Assembly (NCBI GenBank): GCA_937995505.1
Contig: CALKJV010000110.1
Coordinates: 1-8,770, forward strand
Reading direction: 5' to 3'
Source of the DNA: an uncultured Bacteroidia bacterium
Lineage (GTDB): Bacteria; Bacteroidota; Bacteroidia; SpSt-205
DNA length: 8,770 bases
This document shows, piece after piece, positions 6,668 through 8,770 of the stretch. The notes under the pieces are model-generated. The model did not search any database, was not told the origin of the DNA, and worked only from the letters and a program-made list of their open reading frames with translations. Position 1 is the stretch's first letter, and every line of letters starts with the position of its first letter. The position numbers and the translations under genes were made by a program.

Positions 6668-8606
6668 CACGCGTACCCGGTTCTAACCGCTCGGCTTGGA
6701 GGGTAGCTCGCCCTCCGTACAGCTGTTCCAAGCGTAGAAGTAAGTTAGAGAGACCTATGCTGGCCTGTATCCGGCTCAGGTCTATGCCGGGTCCGTCATC
6801 AATGAGAGATATTTCTATTTCATCCCCTCGTATCTGGACAGAGAGGGTTACGGTGACCGGGCGGCTCATGCGGCTTACGGCGTGCTTTATGGCATTTTCG
6901 GCTAATATCTGTATGCAAAAAGGGGGCACTTGCATCGCAGGGAGGGTATCCGGTACCCGCCATACAAGCCGAAGGCGAGACCCGAAGCGCTGCTGCTCCA
7001 CACTAAGGTAATCTTCTACGAGGGCTAACTCCTCTTCCAGGGGTGCAGTTACCTGTCGGGCGTGGGAAAGGCTACGCCGCAAAAGAGCGCCTAATCGACT
7101 CATCAGCGATTCGGCTAGGGCGGGATTCTCGCCAATCAGGGCTTGAAGCGTATTGAGGGCATTGAAGAGAAAATGGGGGCTCAGTTGACCGCGCAGGGCT
7201 GCTAAACGGGCCTCGTGCGCCGCCTCAAAAAGCCCTAAATGCCGTAGCGCAATACTTACCCCCGCCGCAAAAGGCGAGAGACGCCGTATATCTTCTGGAC
7301 CTAAGCGGCGCTTCCCTTCCTTGAGCAGGAGCCAGCCATACGCTGGGAGGGGTACAATCGCATCTGGCATCCAGTTTGTAGGACATTCTGCTAAAGGCAA
7401 AGGCGCTCCCCCACGCCGCAGCCAAGGGCGAGCGTGCTGCGCAGCTTCAGGGGCTTCGTAAATGGCAATTTCTGCCAGCTGGGCATACTCACGCAGTACA
7501 TGCTGCACAAAAGCAAGCAGCTCAGATTTATCTACACGCTCCCACAGGCGAGGTAAGCTCTCCTCTAGCAAGCGTACCCGTCGCTGGCGCAGCCGTAGGA
7601 AGCGGCGCAATCCCTCCGCCCCCCCTAAGGCAGCCAACAAAGCAAGCCCCCCCCATAACACAGCCATGGATATCCCGTCTGCCCACCGCCAAAAAAGGAC
7701 AGTCAGCCCCACTACCATAGCACCCAGACGAACCATCCACACTTCCGGTTCTACTAGCCGAAGGGTCTGCCAGATAGGCGGGGCATATGCGCCTAGTACC
7801 CCTGCGAAGAGACCCATCTGGAGTAGGGGGTGTGGAAACGCCACCCATCCCCCCCATATTCCTCCGTATACCCAAGCGAGCCTTCCCGGTAAAAAGAGTA
7901 CAGGCAGGCCCCAATAGAGCTTTACAGCGAAGGCAGCCAGGCTCGGCTGGCCCACGATAAAGAAGGGAGGCGCTAAAAGTAGCAGCATCCATAGCTCAGA
8001 ACGGCGCAGCCCATACAGAAAGCCCCATCCCCCTATCCCCACTAAGGTCGTAGCTACGTAGGCCTGCCGATAGGCTTTGGCGGGCTGCTCCCAAAAAAAC
8101 CACACCCCTCCAGCAAGCGCTACAGCTATCAAGAGAGAGAGACCCTCCCTTCTGGGCGCAAATCCTTCCCAGCGCCACCATTCTAAGCTCACAAGCAGGA
8201 AAAAAAGCCCTATCCCGCCTACTAGCGCACCTAACAGCCGCAAAATGTGATATTCCTTTGGAGTAGTTGGCCATCCGTAGGGAAAGGGAGAGAGCCCTTC
8301 CACAAAGACCACCTCGGGCTGACGCCCTTGGCGCAGAACTTCATAGACATACAAACGGCCGGGCTCTCCGTCCGGAGGGAGCTCGGCTCGATCACAAATG
8401 GGCCGATAATCTATGCGGAGCAGCCGATCCCCCCGAATAAGCACCGCTTGCGAAAACTGGGGCAGGACCTGAGCGACCTCCCACACACAGCTATCTACCG
8501 CTACCCATCGGTATCCATCCCATAAAGTAGGACGCCAGCCTTGTATCTGCTGCCAGAGGAGGCTCCAGCCTATGAGCCCAGCCAGCCCTAGCCATCGGCG
8601 TCTCAA
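6636..8606 (-). CDS. LytS/YehU-type sensor histidine kinase with PDZ-like and GAF-like regions
   Basis: This 656-aa inner-membrane kinase has a helix at about 5-20 and an extracytoplasmic segment (21-118) with PDZ-like character (SQAVLIRGDRLLRIDYRPI, then YVYEVLRQG). About eight membrane helices follow (120-330), then a GAF-like region (350-460), a His_kinase domain with LRGQLSPHFLFNALNTL (phospho-acceptor H478) and an ATPase domain (N-box ENAIKHA 570-576, DDGPGI 603-608, GLSNLLLRLEQLYGG 618-631). All catalytic motifs look intact. Such kinases usually signal to LytTR response regulators, but none is in this window. The start is TTG 8606, whose TTGA overlaps the pyruvate kinase stop, implying coupled translation. 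The stop overlaps the convergent PUR gene by 32 bp. C40 and C71 in the outer segment might form a disulfide. The stimulus is unknown. Confidence 0.9.
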   Translation of the reverse strand: MRRRWLGLAGLIGWSLLWQQIQGWRPTLWDGYRWVAVDSCVWEVAQVLPQFSQAVLIRGDRLLRIDYRPICDRAELPPDGEPGRLYVYEVLRQGRQPEVVFVEGLSPFPYGWPTTPKEYHILRLLGALVGGIGLFFLLVSLEWWRWEGFAPRREGLSLLIAVALAGGVWFFWEQPAKAYRQAYVATTLVGIGGWGFLYGLRRSELWMLLLLAPPFFIVGQPSLAAFAVKLYWGLPVLFLPGRLAWVYGGIWGGWVAFPHPLLQMGLFAGVLGAYAPPIWQTLRLVEPEVWMVRLGAMVVGLTVLFWRWADGISMAVLWGGLALLAALGGAEGLRRFLRLRQRRVRLLEESLPRLWERVDKSELLAFVQHVLREYAQLAEIAIYEAPEAAQHARPWLRRGGAPLPLAECPTNWMPDAIVPLPAYGWLLLKEGKRRLGPEDIRRLSPFAAGVSIALRHLGLFEAAHEARLAALRGQLSPHFLFNALNTLQALIGENPALAESLMSRLGALLRRSLSHARQVTAPLEEELALVEDYLSVEQQRFGSRLRLVWRVPDTLPAMQVPPFCIQILAENAIKHAVSRMSRPVTVTLSVQIRGDEIEISLIDDGPGIDLSRIQASIGLSNLLLRLEQLYGGRATLQAERLEPGTRVTIRLPLLAM

Positions 8607-8770
8607 GGCACCCGCGCAATATAAAGCGTATTGGTACGCAGCCGAGCCCGCAGCGGCATGGATACCGTAAAAATCACCTTATCTCCCGACTCTACATGCC
8701 CCATGTCTCGCAAAATCTGGAGCACATCTTGAATCGTATCGTAGGTGCCCTCTTGCCGCCTATAATAGTA
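8603..8770 (-). CDS. pyk: Pyruvate kinase, C-terminal end only
   Basis: The last 55 residues of a protein enter from the right edge. The segment GTYDTIQDVLQILRDMG, then GDKVIFTVSMP, then RTNTLYIARV matches the C-terminal domain of pyruvate kinase as found in Bacteroidota (GD-x-VI-xx-xxMP, then RTN before the last strand). The enzyme makes pyruvate and ATP from phosphoenolpyruvate and ADP in the cytoplasm; the C-terminal domain carries allosteric and subunit contacts. The catalytic barrel is outside the window. The TGA at 8603-8605 overlaps the TTG start of the sensor kinase. Confidence 0.83.
   Translation of the reverse strand, partial: YYYRRQEGTYDTIQDVLQILRDMGHVESGDKVIFTVSMPLRARLRTNTLYIARVP

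Noticed and set aside
6698..6716. Inverted repeat GGAGGG/CCCTCC with a seven-base loop just past the PUR stop, considered as a terminator
   Set aside because: It has no T-run on either strand and lies within the kinase coding region at the conserved YGGRATLQ segment, so the coding sequence explains it better.
7462..7992. Long frames of about 150 codons on both strands opposite or out of frame with the kinase membrane domain
   Set aside because: They are Arg/Ser/Pro-rich or Gly/Cys-rich, typical of shadow frames in GC-rich coding DNA, and the in-frame kinase reading gives clear membrane helices.

Overview
The window looks like a chromosomal stretch from a member of the Bacteroidota. The evidence is a GldB-family lipoprotein, a small PUR-domain protein (DUF3276) typical of that phylum, an OmpA-type fusion protein, and a TAnnTTTG -7 box in front of the PUR gene. 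The composition is moderately GC-rich by eye (not computed). The proteins are rich in Trp, Arg, Leu and Pro, which may hint at a thermophilic or otherwise unusual lineage; this last point is weak inference. There is no sign of mobile elements, CRISPR, tRNA or rRNA, and coding density is extremely high.

Layout, right to left on the minus strand. The 3' end of a pyruvate kinase gene (8603-8770) runs through a TTGA stop/start overlap into a LytS/YehU-type sensor histidine kinase (6636-8606). The kinase appears to carry a PDZ-like extracytoplasmic domain, a bundle of membrane helices and a GAF-like region. Its 3' end overlaps by 32 bp the end of the only plus-strand gene, the PUR-domain protein (6383-6667). 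About 95 bp to the left of the PUR start, a divergent minus-strand run begins. It holds a beta-propeller/carboxypeptidase-regulatory-like/OmpA fusion protein (3963-6287), a family 2 polyprenyl-phosphate glycosyltransferase (3011-3961), a membrane-anchored VWA-domain protein (1125-3014), a GldB-family lipoprotein (178-1203) and the start of another membrane protein (1-146). Neighbouring genes in this run are separated by 1 bp, overlap by 4 bp, overlap by up to about 79 bp, or lie about 31 bp apart, so it reads as one transcription unit.

How the genes may work together (inference). The left-hand run is an envelope module: a peptidoglycan-anchoring OmpA protein displaying a seven-bladed propeller, a membrane glycosyltransferase that would charge a lipid carrier with a sugar, a periplasm-facing VWA protein and a lipoprotein of the gliding-associated GldB family. 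The right-hand side joins central carbon metabolism (pyruvate kinase) to an orphan sensor kinase with no LytTR regulator in view. No single recognised new system is proven here. The most unusual items are the fused propeller-OmpA protein, the pyk-kinase coupling and the deep overlaps between genes.
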